A stretch of DNA of 64,000 nucleotides from Notamacropus eugenii (taxonomy: Eukaryota > Chordata > Mammalia > Diprotodontia > Macropodidae), in assembly GCF_028372415.1 (NCBI RefSeq), contig NC_092879.1:70352412-70416411 (forward strand), given 5' to 3'. Below are positions 54,060 to 64,000 of the stretch, piece after piece. Within the stretch, counting starts at the first letter, position 1. The number at the start of each line of letters is the position of its first letter. The notes under the pieces were generated by a model, which was not told the origin of the DNA, did not search any database, and worked only from the letters and a program-made list of their open reading frames with translations. The position numbers were made by a program, and so were the translations under genes.

Positions 54060-54240
54060 ATATTTTCCTCACAATAGTCCTATGAAGGAGATGGCACAAA
54101 TATAATCATCCCCATTTTGCAGATGAGGAACCTGAGGCTCAAGGAAATAAAATGACTTGCCCAGGATCACACATCAGAGATGGGATTGCTGACTCCAAGT
54201 TCAGCAGACTTTCTCCTAAATCAAAATACCTCTTCAGCCT
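54060..54240 (-). repeat. MIR
   Basis: 'cctcacaatagtcctatgaa', 'ccccattttgcagatgagga' and 'aatgacttgcccaggatcac' in antisense order. Confidence 0.85.
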
Positions 54241-54689
54241 CAGGCTCCTTTCCTGAAGCAGACAGGTACTCCCTTAGGAGAGAAAATAACTAATGCTGGG
54301 ATCCCCCATCCCCCTCCCCCCCACCCTCAGCCATGCCAAGCTAAAATGGATCCTTTCCCAGAGTCAATATATGGCAGAAGCAAGTCCTTCTGGCTCTACT
54401 CCGCCATTTTACCTTCCATTTGGACATATGGTACTAGAAATGCTAGCTAGTGCTATAATACAAGAAAAAGAAGCGGGAAGGAATAAAGGAAGTCCGGAGA
54501 GAACCACGGTCTCCAAAGCACCATCCAAGGGAGAGCAATCAGTCTCACATGTTAAAACACATGATTAATAAATATTTTTCTTTTTTTTTTACAGAAATTA
54601 TTTTTCACTCTTTCCCATCTCCTCTCTCTTGACAAAAAATGTAGAATAAGACCCTTGTAACAAATATGCACAGTTAAGAAACTCATTCA
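54241..54689. other. Unassigned intervening DNA
   Basis: A 91-aa plus frame lies here without support; otherwise nothing recognised. Confidence 0.3.
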
Positions 54690-54825
54690 CTCGTTAATTC
54701 CTTCAGTGAACATTGGTTGTTTGATAGGCATCCTCTGATAGGCACTGGACAAGACACAGATGAATGCACCCTGGTCTCTGTCTTTAGGGAGCTTATAATC
54801 AAGTTGTAGAAGTAATCTAGGAACT
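54690..54825 (-). repeat. L2 3'-terminal fragment
   Basis: 'cttcagtgaacattggttgt', 'ataggcactggacaagacac' and 'gtctttagggagcttataat' in antisense order. Confidence 0.65.
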
Positions 54826-54857
54826 CAAAGAGGTAAGATAAAAGCTATATAAGTTCC

Positions 54858-54970
54858 AGCTCTGGGATTTCGAGCAAGTCCTTCCTTTCTGTATATCTTA
54901 GTTTCCTGTTATAAAAAAATGAGAGGGTTGAATGAGCGATATCCTCTTCCAGTTTTGCCAGGCCCATGAA
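54858..54970 (+). repeat. MIR 3' part
   Basis: 'gatttcgagcaagtccttcc', 'cttagtttcctgttataaaa' and 'agagggttgaatgagcgata'. Confidence 0.7.
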
Positions 54971-55369
54971 GCCTTTGAATTCAAAGTGGTAGATGAGGAC
55001 AGCTTGCTTCTGGAGGCATTGGGAAGGGGACAGGGAATCAGAGAAAGCTGCAGTTGCTATTTCCTTTGTTTGAGCACCATAGACTAGAAGCCCCCTTCAG
55101 CTCTGGGGCTTCTCCTGAGCTCAGGGAGTAAAGACATCACAGCAAATTTCCCTGATTCCACATCCTCCTTTCACTGTCATAGGAGTTCCAAGTCAGGCTA
55201 GGAAGGACATGAAATGAAGAACAGTGTGTAGGGGCACAGGAGAATCTGAAACACAGGGACATGAGTGTGCACAAGTGGCAGAGATCACCTCTGATGGAGG
55301 GGGCTACAAAAAGGGTAAGGGGTCAGGAAAGATGATGCTTGAAATGGGTCTAGTATTATTGCTAAATAT
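54971..55369. other. Unassigned intervening DNA
   Basis: No feature seen. Confidence 0.3.
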
Positions 55370-55769
55370 CACTAATGAATGCTGATATGAAATTACTGAA
55401 AAAATATCAGCCTAGAAAATATAGCAAAGCAGTCAAAATATTACTCATTATGGCCAGATTGGAATTATACCAGGAATGTTAGGATGGCTGAGCACTGGAA
55501 AAACTATAAACATAAGAGATATATTAATTACAAACATAATAAAAGCCTAACGATATCAATGGATACATAAAAATACTTTGAAAAAGTACAACTCTTGTTT
55601 ATATTAAAACCCACAAAAAGCATAGGAATAAAAGAACCTCTCCATATCAAAAACAGCCATCTGAAGCCAAGTTAGCATGATTTAAAATAGATAAGTACCA
55701 GAAGCTTCTCAACAATACCTGGGTAAAGCAGGAATGTCCAGTTTTCTTTACAATTCAATAGGGATGGGG

Positions 55770-55960
55770 ACAGTCTATATGAGTTCAATGGAGTAGGGAA
55801 CTCCTGGAAGAAGAAACTGACTCTATCAATGTAGGTCACTACCTTCTAATAGAGAGTTCCCTAGGCTCTAGGTCCGAGAGCACTGAAAGGTTAAGTAATT
55901 TGCCCAGGTTGCACTCTGGCTCTGAAATCTTCCATCTCTCTTCTATACCTTTCTACCTTT
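55770..55960 (-). repeat. SINE nested in the L1 fossil
   Basis: 'gagtagggaactcctggaag', 'ctctatcaatgtaggtcact', 'gagagcactgaaaggttaag' and 'taatttgcccaggttgcact'. Same type as 5585-5767 and 27700-28395. Confidence 0.6.
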
Positions 55961-56259
55961 CATTTAAACATACAACTTGATATACTACTAGAAATGCTAG
56001 TTACATCTCTAAGACAAGAAAAAGAAATCGAAGGAACAACCATAGGTAAAGAGAAACGCAAGATTCTCTATGGAATAAAACAATAAAAGTGTTTTGCTTA
56101 GAGAATCCCAGAGATTCAAAGAAAAAAATAATCAAAATAATTAATTCAGAAAAGTAGGATACAAAATAAACTGGTAAAAATTCTCAGCCTTTCTGTACAT
56201 TACTAATGTAATTCAGCAGATAGAGATAGAAAGAAATTCCATTCAAAATAACAGTGTGC

Positions 56260-56457
56260 GGTTTTACGTTTACATTTACTGGGCAGGGGGAAGGAAAAAA
56301 AGGAAGTTATATGATAGCTTTATTATATGTATTTAAAAGGAAAAGCAAGTTGTACATAATAGATTTGCAGTTTCATGTGCAATCATCTTTTTTTCTATTC
56401 TAATGTTACAGAAATGCTTGTTTTATTTCTTAAGTTCAGAATAAAAAGTGTTTTTAA
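56260..56457 (+). mobile_element. Short L1-like 3' end nested in L1, with 17-bp target duplication
   Basis: 'gttgtacataatagatttgc' and 'cagttt.catgtgcaatcatc' then an A/T-rich end. TCAAAATAACAGTGTGC (56243-56259) and TCAAAATAGCAATGCGC (56458-56474) match 14/17 within L1 ORF2 text. Confidence 0.75.
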
Positions 56458-56571
56458 TCAAAATAGCAATGCGCATAAAATATCTGGGAATAAGCCTACT
56501 AAGATACAGACAGGATGTGTGTATCTATATGTATAATATATGTACATACATAACTATGAATCACTCTTTTA

Positions 56572-56777
56572 AAAGATATTATTTATTTATTTTTAGTTTT
56601 CAGCATTCACTACCATAAGATTTTGAGTTCTGAATTTTCTCCCCTTCTTCTCCTCCTCCCTCCCCAAGACAGCATGTAATCTGATGTAGACTCTACTTAT
56701 ACATTCATATTAAACATATTTTCACATTAGTCATGATGTAAAGAAGAATTAGAATGAATGGGAGGAACCACATATAG
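56572..56777 (-). mobile_element. L1 3' end nested in L1, opposite orientation
   Basis: Starts as a poly-A complement ('attatttatttattttt'), then 'gattttgagttctgaatttt', 'aagacagcatgtaatctgat' and 'ttttcacattagtcatgatg'. ATCACTCTTTTA (56560-56571) and ATCACTCTTTAA (56778-56789) flank it. Confidence 0.8.
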
Positions 56778-57525
56778 ATCACTCTTTAAAGAAAGAGAGG
56801 AAGATAAATGGGAAGGATATCCACAGTTCATGGTTAAGCCATTCCAATTAATTAAAAAGGATAATACTACCTAAATTAGTTTATGGATTCATTGCTATGC
56901 CAAACTATTAGTAAAAGTTAAGAATTTCAAGAGAAATGGTGAAATAGAAATGAAGGGGAAATGGCATTTCTAGATGTTAAACTATATTATAAAACAGTAA
57001 TCATCAAAATAGTTTGGTACTGGTTAAAGATTTTTAAAAAATCAATCAGTGGCACAGACAAGACAAGGAAAACTGTGAAATAATTTAAGTCCAATAATCT
57101 CTAAAATAATTTTTTCAAATCTCTTTGCTATCAAACATTTCTGACAATATTTATAACAGGCAACTGAGGCAAGTATGTGACTAAAAGATACCAAAAGTGA
57201 CCAAAGATAAGTAGTTAAATATCAACAGTTTTCAAAAGAAGAAAGACATATTCTTAACAGACATATAAAAGATGCTTCCAATCACTAATAAGAGAAATGC
57301 AAATGAGAACTAAGATTCAAGTTAAACCCCGTCAAAAATAAAAGGTAGAAATAGCGTTCGAGAGGCTGTGAGAAGATTGACTCCTAAATACACAGCAGGT
57401 GGAGCTGTGAATCGGTCTAACTATTCTGGAAACCAATTTGGAACTATGCTAGAAAAGTAACTAAACTGTCCCCATCCTCTTTGACCCAGAAATTCCATCT
57501 CAAGGAAGTCAATGTCAAGAGATGA

Positions 57526-57860
57526 CCCCATCCACTGATAGAGTTTGTCATGTTGCTGTACTCATGGGTAATTACTGCGCTATACTCCCAAGTTCCAGTG
57601 TATCTGCGATTTTACCAATATGGGTACTCCCTCTAATGGAGTAGATCGCAACCCATCAACGACCTGCCCATCCTGACTCTTATCCATGTTTGGCCATAAA
57701 TTCCCAACAGGAGGTCAACTCAGTGTGCTGGGTGATCTATTTCTTTTGCCAGCTGTTATCTACAATCAAATCCAAGCACATTAGAGCAATTTAGACAGTC
57801 CCTTGGAGCTTGGTATGCAGGAAAATGACCTGCTAACTTTTTCCTCCCTTGTAGACTGTT
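57526..57860. other. Unassigned intervening DNA
   Basis: No feature seen. Confidence 0.3.
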
Positions 57861-57861
57861 T

Positions 57862-58030
57862 CCCTATAGGGCAGGTCACTTTCCCTCTCTGAGCCTCAGT
57901 TTTCCCCTCTATAAAGTAGAGATAGTTCTCCTTGTTTCAGCTACTTCATAATGCTCTTAAAAGATCAAATGAGAGTGTTGTAACACTTGATCAATTACGA
58001 AATGTTTTCACATACCGTGACATATTAGGA
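57862..58030 (+). repeat. MIR 3' half
   Basis: 'gcaggtcactttccctctct', 'gcctcagttttcccctctat' and 'cttaaaagatcaaatgagag' in sense order. Confidence 0.8.
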
Positions 58031-58084
58031 GCAGATGGGAAGGAATTCATAAGATCATGCATACCATCATAGTTGGCATGGCCC

Positions 58085-58150
58085 TTCAAGGTCACCTAGC
58101 TCAGCATGACACCCCACGGGGTTGTGACCCACAGTTTAAGAAGTGCTGAG
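58085..58150. mobile_element. hAT-like terminal fragment
   Basis: 'ggggttgtgacccacagttt' with 'aagaagtgctg' resembles the right end of an old hAT element; no left partner seen. Confidence 0.4.
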
Positions 58151-58184
58151 AGATCTTGGATAGAAAAAGTTTAACAAGCTCTAG

Positions 58185-58345
58185 CTAATCTAGTTCAACT
58201 CACTCATTTTAAAGAGGAGAAAATTGAAGCCCAAAGAGTTAGGTGATTTTTTCAAAGACCTGCTGATAGCAGGTAGAAGAACTGGTAGAAGCAGGTAGAG
58301 AGCCAAACTCAGCTCTCTTTCCAGACGTCCTAACGCCTTTATTTT
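58185..58345 (-). repeat. CORE/MIR-like SINE
   Basis: 'aatctagttcaactcactca', 'aaagaggagaaaattgaagc' and 'gagttaggtgattttttcaa' in antisense order. Confidence 0.7.
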
Positions 58346-58924
58346 CTCCTTCACCATAAAAACCAGGATCCTTTGAAATGCTCTAATCCTAAATTAGGAC
58401 TGAAACCAGCAGACAACAGAAAGTCCTCTAGTGTCTCATTGGTTTAGACCACCCAAACAAAGCCAATGGAGGTAGATCATTCCTTTTATCTGGTACAGAT
58501 CTGTTCCGTAGACCATTCCTTTCCATAAAAAAGCAAGTCCTTTGCTAGAAGGCTGAGCATGCAGTCATTTTTTCCCTGAATACAATAAAAACTCATTAAT
58601 TGGCATTCCACTCGTTTGAAATTTGTTGCAAATTCCCCAGGTACTAGACTGAAGTCTACTTTTGTAGAGCAAAACCTTTCTTCAGAGATGCTGCAAACTA
58701 ATAATATAAGTAGAATTGCAAGGTGAATGTTTAAATTGTATAAGAGAACCATCCCTTCGACTACTTTAAGATCATTTATATACAGATTGAAGGACCTCTT
58801 ACAAATTACTCTTGCCCATCAAAGGAAGTCCCTTACAGACCTCTACAAGGAAAGATTTTATTAGTCACCAGGTAGAGTTACACCTTATGAATCAGAAGCT
58901 TTTAAGTACTCTGAAGTGAAGCTA
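58346..58924. other. Unassigned intervening DNA
   Basis: An 88-aa minus frame (58486-58752) begins with hydrophobic residues, but no splice sites, Kozak context or homology are evident; left uncalled. Confidence 0.35.
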
Positions 58925-59125
58925 AAAAAGCATTCAACTTAAAATCTGATGAGTGGGGTTTAAATCTCAGCTCTGACACTTCCCTGGTGATCCTAAGCAA
59001 ATCACATAAACTCTCTGAGAGGGTTCCTCATTTGTAAAATGCAGATAATCCTGGCAAGACCTACCTCGCAAATGAGGAAAGTACTTTGCAAACACAAAGA
59101 TCCTTCAGAAATATGAGTGATCAGT
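58925..59125 (+). repeat. MIR, nearly full length
   Basis: 'tgatgagtggggtttaaatc', 'cctaagcaaatcacataaac', 'ttcctcatttgtaaaatgca' and 'gaaagtactttgcaaacaca' in sense order. Confidence 0.85.
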
Positions 59126-59199
59126 AGAGGGAATATAGTCACTTTTCTTTTTTTTCTTTTTCTTTATGTTTATTAACAAACTCTTTTGTGTGTTCTTCA

Positions 59200-59785
59200 A
59201 AATTTGTTTAGTATTTTATTTTTCCCCAATTACATGTCAAAACAATTTTTAACATTGATTTTTAAAACTTTGAGTTCCAAATTCTTTCCCTTTCTTCCTC
59301 CCAATCCCCTCATTGAGAAGGCAAGCATTCCAATGTAAGTTATACATGTGTAGTCACGCAAAACATTATTTTCACATTAGTCATAATGTGAAAGAAAAAA
59401 CGGATGAAAAAACCTCAAGAAAAATAAAGTTAAAAAAAAGTATGCTTCAATCTGTATTCAGACAACAACAGTTCTTTCTCTGAGAATGGATAGCATTTTT
59501 ATCGTAAGTCCTTCAGAGTTGTCTTGCATCTCTATTGTACTACTGAGAACAGCTAAGTCATTCATAGCTAAAATCATCTTACAATATTGCTGTTACTTTG
59601 TACACAGTACATTTTACTTTGTATCAGCTCGTGTAAGTCTTTCAAGGTTTTTTTCCGAGAATATCCTATTCATCATTTCATGTAGCATAATTCCATCACA
59701 ATCATAGCACAATTTGTTCATTCATTCCCCGGTTGAGAGCATCCCCTCAATTTCCACTTCTTTGCAATAATTGCAAACTGGCCCT
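59200..59785 (-). mobile_element. L1 3' end
   Basis: 'tttttccccaattacatgtc', 'gagttccaaattctttccct', 'cagttctttctctgagaatg', 'gctaagtcattcatagctaa' and 'gagcatcccctcaatttcca' in antisense order. A close relative lies at 60662-61126. Confidence 0.9.
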
Positions 59786-59829
59786 GAGATTCTGTCCTGC
59801 TGCATTAGCTAACTGCTTGCTAGGTATCT

Positions 59830-60205
59830 GGGCATCTGACCTGGAAGCCCCTCAAAAGCAGCATATCCAAAACCAGTCTCATCTTTTGCCCTAAACTTAG
59901 CTCCTCCTTCTAACTTTCCTATTTTTTCCAAGGCATCACCATCTTTCCATCATGACCCAAGAGTCGTCATGGCCTCTTCACTTTCACTCACCCCATCCCC
60001 GCATGGGATAAAGTTGCCAAACTATATTGATTCTAGCTCAACATCTCTCACCTGAGTCCCCATTTCTCTCCTGATGTCACAGTCACCTAAGTTCAGGTCC
60101 TGTCACCTCTTGTCTGAACTATCTAGCCTCCTAGGTGACCTCCATACTTCCAGCCTCTCCTACCTCTAATGCATCTCCCACACAGATACCAAAGTGATAT
60201 TCCTT
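59830..60205 (+). repeat. L2 3' region
   Basis: 'gcagcatatccaaaaccagt', 'catgacccaagagtcgtcat' and 'ctagcctcctaggtgacctc' in sense order. Confidence 0.7.
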
Positions 60206-60494
60206 TTATTTTCGAGAGGATAAAATTTTAACTAAAAAATGAAAATGTGATGCAGAAAACTTAAGATTCTCTGATTCATATTTCCTAGAAAACTCTGGAT
60301 TTCTGAATTTCCTATTAAAAATTTGCAATATTTCAGCAATAACTTTCAAACATTACAATGTTCACAATAATCTGAAACAATAAAGGAAATGAACTGCTAA
60401 ATAGAAGCTCCATCTTTCAATCCTTTATAAGTCATTTACTCCTTCCTTCTGGATATTTACTTCTCTTATATATCAGTGGAAGCTAGCTTAAATC
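60206..60494. other. Unassigned A/T-rich insert
   Basis: A/T-rich sequence between two L2 pieces; family not recognised. Confidence 0.3.
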
Positions 60495-61570
60495 AATCTC
60501 AGAGTGATACTCCTAAAGCACAGGTGTGACCAAACCGCACCAATGTTCTGGAAACTTCCTTAGCCCCCTGTTGTCTCTAGAATAAAATGCAGACTACTCT
60601 GCTTGCCCTTTAAAGCCCTTCACAGTCTGACTCCAACCTGTTTCCAGATCAATTCTCTCTATATTTTTTTTAAATAACATTTTCCCCCAATTACATGTAA
60701 AGACAATTTTTAACATTCGGGTTTCTTTTTTTAAGTTTTGAGTCCCAAATTCATCTTCCTAGCCCTCCCTGAGGTGGTAAGCAATCTGATATAGTTATAC
60801 ATGTGTAATCACGTAAAACATATTTCCATATTAGTCATTTTGTGCAAGAAGAGTCGAATCCCTCCCCCCCAAAAAAGCAAGCAAGCAAGAAAGATAATGA
60901 AAAATAGTCTGCTTCAGTCTGTATTTAGGCAACATCAGTTCTTTCTCTGGAGGCAGATAGCATTTTTTATCACGAGTCTGCTGAGATTGTCTAGGATCAT
61001 CGTATTGCTAAGAATACCTAAGTCATTCACAGTTCTTCAGTGTTACTGTATACAGTGTTTTCCTCATTCTGCTCACTTTCTATCAGTTTATGTAAGTCTT
61101 TCCAGGTTTTTCTGAAATCATCCTGCCTGACAGTTCCATATTCTAATACCTCCTTCACACATTTAGCAGCTCACCCAAATTGGCCCATTTGCTGTTCTCC
61201 ATGCATTACAATATACCTCCTGCCTTTCATATATACTATATAATATACTACCTGTGCCTTTTCACAGGCTATCTCCTATGCTCCCCCTCCAGAATTTTGC
61301 CCTTTGGAACCATGAGCTCCTTTCCAGACTCAGATCAAGTCCCAATCTCCTACACCAAACCTTTCCTGAACTTCCCCCTCCACCCCCACTCATTTAGTGT
61401 TTCTTCTCCCAAACTACTTTGTATATATTTTGTGTTTATTTCTGGATACATGCTATTTTTTCCCAATACAATGTAACTTTATTTTTTATCTTTGTATCCT
61501 CTGCATTGAGCCCAGTGCTTAGCACATAATAGAGGCTTAGTAAACACTTAGTGAATTGAATTACTATTTG
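60495..61570 (+). repeat. L2 3' end split by an L1
   Basis: 'tcagagtgatactcctaaag', 'taaagcccttcacagtctga' at the left; 'tttcacaggctatctcctat', 'tagcacataatagaggctta' and 'aaacacttagtgaattgaat' at the right. Confidence 0.85.
60662..61126 (-). mobile_element. L1 3' end nested in L2
   Basis: 'cccccaattacatgtaaaga', 'tacatgtgtaatcacgtaaa', 'cagttctttctctggaggca', 'gtaagtctttccaggttttt' and 'ctgaaatcatcctgcc' in antisense order. Confidence 0.9.
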
Positions 61571-62265
61571 ATTTCTTTTGAACATGTTTCCTAACATAAT
61601 AAACATCCACAAAACAAGTAAATATGCAAGCAAGCATAGACAATGTTGCCACAAACTCTCATTTTTTAAAGCTTACTTTTTTAAAGCACCTATTCCTTTT
61701 AACTTGATAGCAACAAAAATGTCCAGGTTGCTTCCAAGTCTTCTGCGCATTTTTCTGGGTTTTGGTAATTTATTAATCATTCTTCCATGCTGTGACCATG
61801 ATCATTTTTATCTAGCAAACACTTTTGAGCATCTACTGTCAGTATGTATGTGATCGGTACTCTTGTTCCAAGGAAACACGTGACTTTGAATGAAACTAAC
61901 ACTTTTTCCAGGGCTGAATTTGCAAGCATTCCTGGAGTTTGAAGGATCCTTTCAGCACACATATTTAAAAGACATCAAACTGGGAGCCTTCAAAATTCCT
62001 CCCTCCCTGCCTTCCCTGCTCTCTGACCTTTGTGTTGGGTCTTCAGAGGGAACTGAGTTTATGGGAGAATGTATCAAGTTCATTATCTGCAGGCAGAAGC
62101 AGCTATTTCTATTCTGCCTAGATTATCGGGAGCTATAAAAAGGAATGGGTACAACTAACAGAGGAGGGAATGGCATGGGACAACGGAGCTGGCTCCACGC
62201 AGCTCCGACAGGCTGCTGAGACTTGCTCTCTGTCCAAAGGCTTTTTTGACCTATCGTCAAAGCTC
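61571..62265. other. Repeat-poor stretch with a TATA-like word
   Basis: No clear repeat except a possible L2 scrap near 61810-61850. CTATAAAAAGG near 62135-62145 resembles a TATA box, but no downstream exon was recognised. A 98-aa frame overlapping the preceding L2 is not a gene. Confidence 0.35.
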
Positions 62266-62269
62266 TGTG

Positions 62270-62450
62270 AGTCAAAAGATCATAGAAGCAAAGGATTCTA
62301 TATTGAGAGTTGAAAGAGTTCTTAAGTGTCAACCATTTCCCTCATTTTACAGATGGGGAAACTAAGGCAAGAAAGGCTGTGATTTGACCAGTTTGACCTG
62401 GCAGAGCCAGGATTTGGATCCCATTCCTCTAATGCCAAATGCTCTTTTGA
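62270..62450 (-). repeat. CORE/MIR-like SINE
   Basis: 'tcattttacagatggggaaa', 'ctaaggcaagaaaggctgtg' and 'gccaggatttggatcccatt' in antisense order. Confidence 0.8.
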
Positions 62451-62477
62451 AAGACTGATTATTGTGATTGTCAGCAT

Positions 62478-62715
62478 AGACTAGTAAGGAGAACATTCGA
62501 TTTGAAGTCATGTGAGAGCCCTATTGACATGGATAAAAATTCATCCTCTGGTAACTGATTATTTGCTGTATGACTATAGACAAGTCATTTAACTTATCTG
62601 TGCCTCCGTTTCCTCATTTGTAAAATGGAGATAAGAATGCCTGTAGCATCTACCTCTCCTGGTCGTTGTGAGTCTCAAATGGGATGATGCCTGTAAAGAA
62701 CTTTGCCAACTTGAA
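62478..62715 (+). repeat. MIR, nearly full length
   Basis: 'gtatgactatagacaagtca', 'ccgtttcctcatttgtaaaa' and 'gtcgttgtgagtctcaaatg' in sense order. Confidence 0.85.
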
Positions 62716-62729
62716 CTGAGCCATAAATA

Positions 62730-63135
62730 CTACTCCCCTTCATTAATTCCACATTCCAGCCAAACTAGTCTACCAGCTGTTCCCCAAACTTGCCCCCCTC
62801 TCTCTCTCCTCCGTGAATTCATTCGAACAATCTGCTTCCCATTCCTGGAATGCAAGCACTCCCTCCTTCCCTCCTACTCCCTCCCCTTCCCAGCCCCTCC
62901 CCCACCTCTGTCACTCTCTGTGTCTCTGTCTCAGAATCCTTTTTTTAAGGCTCAACTCAGGTGCTGCCTCGTCATCCCCCAAAGTTGTTAGTGCTCTCCT
63001 CCAAATTTCTTTGTATTCACTTATTGGCTCACCTGCTGCACCCTCCCCCCCTTCCCCAAAGCTATTTCATTGGTTGTCCTACTCAAAACAGTGCTTGTCT
63101 CACAATAGGAATCCATGAAATCCCTACTGGATTGA
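62730..63135 (+). repeat. L2 3' end
   Basis: 'ccacattccagccaaactag', 'gaatgcaagcactccctcct', 'aaggctcaactcaggtgctg' and 'caaatttctttgtattcact' in sense order. Confidence 0.85.
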
Positions 63136-63660
63136 ATGGAGCTAGGTGCTCGAACAGGTCCCAGGGAGTCCCAATCCCAGTGTCTCCCTCTTCCTCTTTG
63201 TCAAGAGGCCAAGACTCTACCATTTGACTATGTGCTTGGCTCAGCAGCTGCCTTCCCCTGCTCTGGAAACCTAAAGGGTAAAATAAATCAGATGTGGTCA
63301 CTACGAAGAAATCCTCTAGTGACATTTGGGGAAACGCTCTTCAGAACAAAGGCCTTAGGTCACCCTGGGACAAACACCTCCTCAGTCACAGCATTATTGC
63401 TGCTGGATAAGCATTCCCTTCCGTCAAAATCATCTTCCTTTGGCATAGATTTTTCTTCCTCTGTTCCCATGAACCTTTAGAGCTCTGCACTGCCAAGGAT
63501 GCTGATCTCTAAGCTTTGATTGCAAACCCATATCAATAATAAAAATGTTTCGAACCCTCCTACATGTATTCATTTACTTGTTTATCCCTTATATAGACAC
63601 ACACTACTATACTAAGAACTTTGAACTTCATAAAACTTACACGAGGTTACACAAGCAGAT
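63136..63660. other. Unassigned intervening DNA
   Basis: A 114-aa plus frame (63136-63480) has no domain features; no repeat recognised. Confidence 0.35.
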
Positions 63661-63925
63661 TGGAAAAGGAAAAGATGAAGTAGCATCTACTCCTGGAATC
63701 AATAAGGAGTTCCTGGACTTTAAGGAGTAGAGGAGTGACACGGTCAGACCTAGATGGGAGGAAAATCACGTTGGCAGCCAAGTGGATGATGGGTTGAAGT
63801 AAAGGGAGGTTTGAGGCAGAGAGACTGGCTAGCAGGCTACTAGAGTAGTTCAAGTGAGAGGTGATAAAGACCTGCTCCAGGATAATGTCAGTGTAAGTAG
63901 AGAGAAGGGGACAGATGCCAGGGGC
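63661..63925 (-). repeat. L2 3' region
   Basis: 'gtagaggagtgacacggtca', 'gaggcagagagactggctag' and 'ggtgataaagacctgctcca' in antisense order. Confidence 0.8.
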
Positions 63926-64000
63926 AGAGGATAGAGTGCTATGAAGACCTGAGTTCAAATCTGGCCTTAGACACTTACCAGCTGTATAACCTCATGCAAG
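63926..64000 (+). mobile_element. SINE, cut by the window edge
   Basis: 'ggatagagtgctatgaagac', 'ctgagttcaaatctggcctt' and 'accagctgtataacctcatg'. Continues beyond 64000. Confidence 0.8.

Larger units (their letters stand above)
55370..57525 (+). mobile_element. L1 ORF2 and 3' end fossil with nested insertions
   Basis: Sense L1 order: RT region ('aaaatatcagcctagaaaat', 'ggaattataccaggaatgtt'), 'gatacaaaataaactggtaa', 'aatatctgggaataagccta', 'agggaaaatggcatttc'-like text, 'agaaatgcaaatgagaacta' and 'ctctttgacccagaaattcc'. Broken by many changes. 55770-55960 is a SINE-like insert, and 56260-56457 and 56572-56777 are younger L1 tails. Confidence 0.8.

Noticed and set aside
58486-58752. 88-aa minus frame with hydrophobic start
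   Set aside because: Could mimic a small membrane protein, but there is no promoter, Kozak context or neighbouring exon, and codon use looks random.

Overview
This is vertebrate nuclear DNA, most likely from a marsupial. The best clue is a tRNA-derived SINE of the MAR1/WSINE-like type, whose head reads GGGCAGCTAGGTGGTGCAGT. It occurs with a second MIR-like (CORE-SINE) family, L1 3' ends of marsupial type, L2, an RTE-clade LINE, a HAL1 (ORF1-only L1 relative) and many short hAT-type DNA elements. No Alu, B1 or other placental-specific SINE was seen. The species cannot be fixed from the sequence; an Australasian marsupial is a weak guess. | The window is gene-poor. The only convincing functional gene piece is a minus-strand first coding exon at 21694-21763 inside a CpG island (about 21300-22400). 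It encodes a signal-peptide-like start (MFCGASARFLVLAF...) and ends in a phase-1 GTAAGG donor. The promoter side, with CCAAT boxes in minus-strand orientation and GC boxes, lies at higher coordinates. So 1-21693 is probably the first intron of this unrecognised secreted or membrane protein gene, and about 22400-64000 its upstream flank. No later exon was recognised. | Layout: 1-21300 is intron-like DNA with many MIR/SINE, L1 3'-end, L2 and hAT-MITE copies and a long RTE LINE fragment (about 11450-13545). 22400-33500 holds layered L2, L1, MIR and hAT copies. 33839-37459 is one HAL1 insertion with matching target-site duplications and an almost perfect 133-bp internal inverted duplication. 37500-46400 is more nested repeats, including a 577-bp LTR-like fossil inside a SINE. 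46490-50645 is a purine-rich minisatellite (units about 18-22 bp), split by a processed pseudogene of MMADHC (47709-49093). 50785-64000 carries SINEs, a nested L1 ORF2 fossil (55370-57525), and L2/L1 3' ends. | The long minus-strand reading frames over the minisatellite are by-products of repetition, not genes. Besides the CpG-island exon and the HAL1, the most informative material is the nesting order, since several insertions keep readable target-site duplications. Family names were assigned by eye from remembered consensus sequences.
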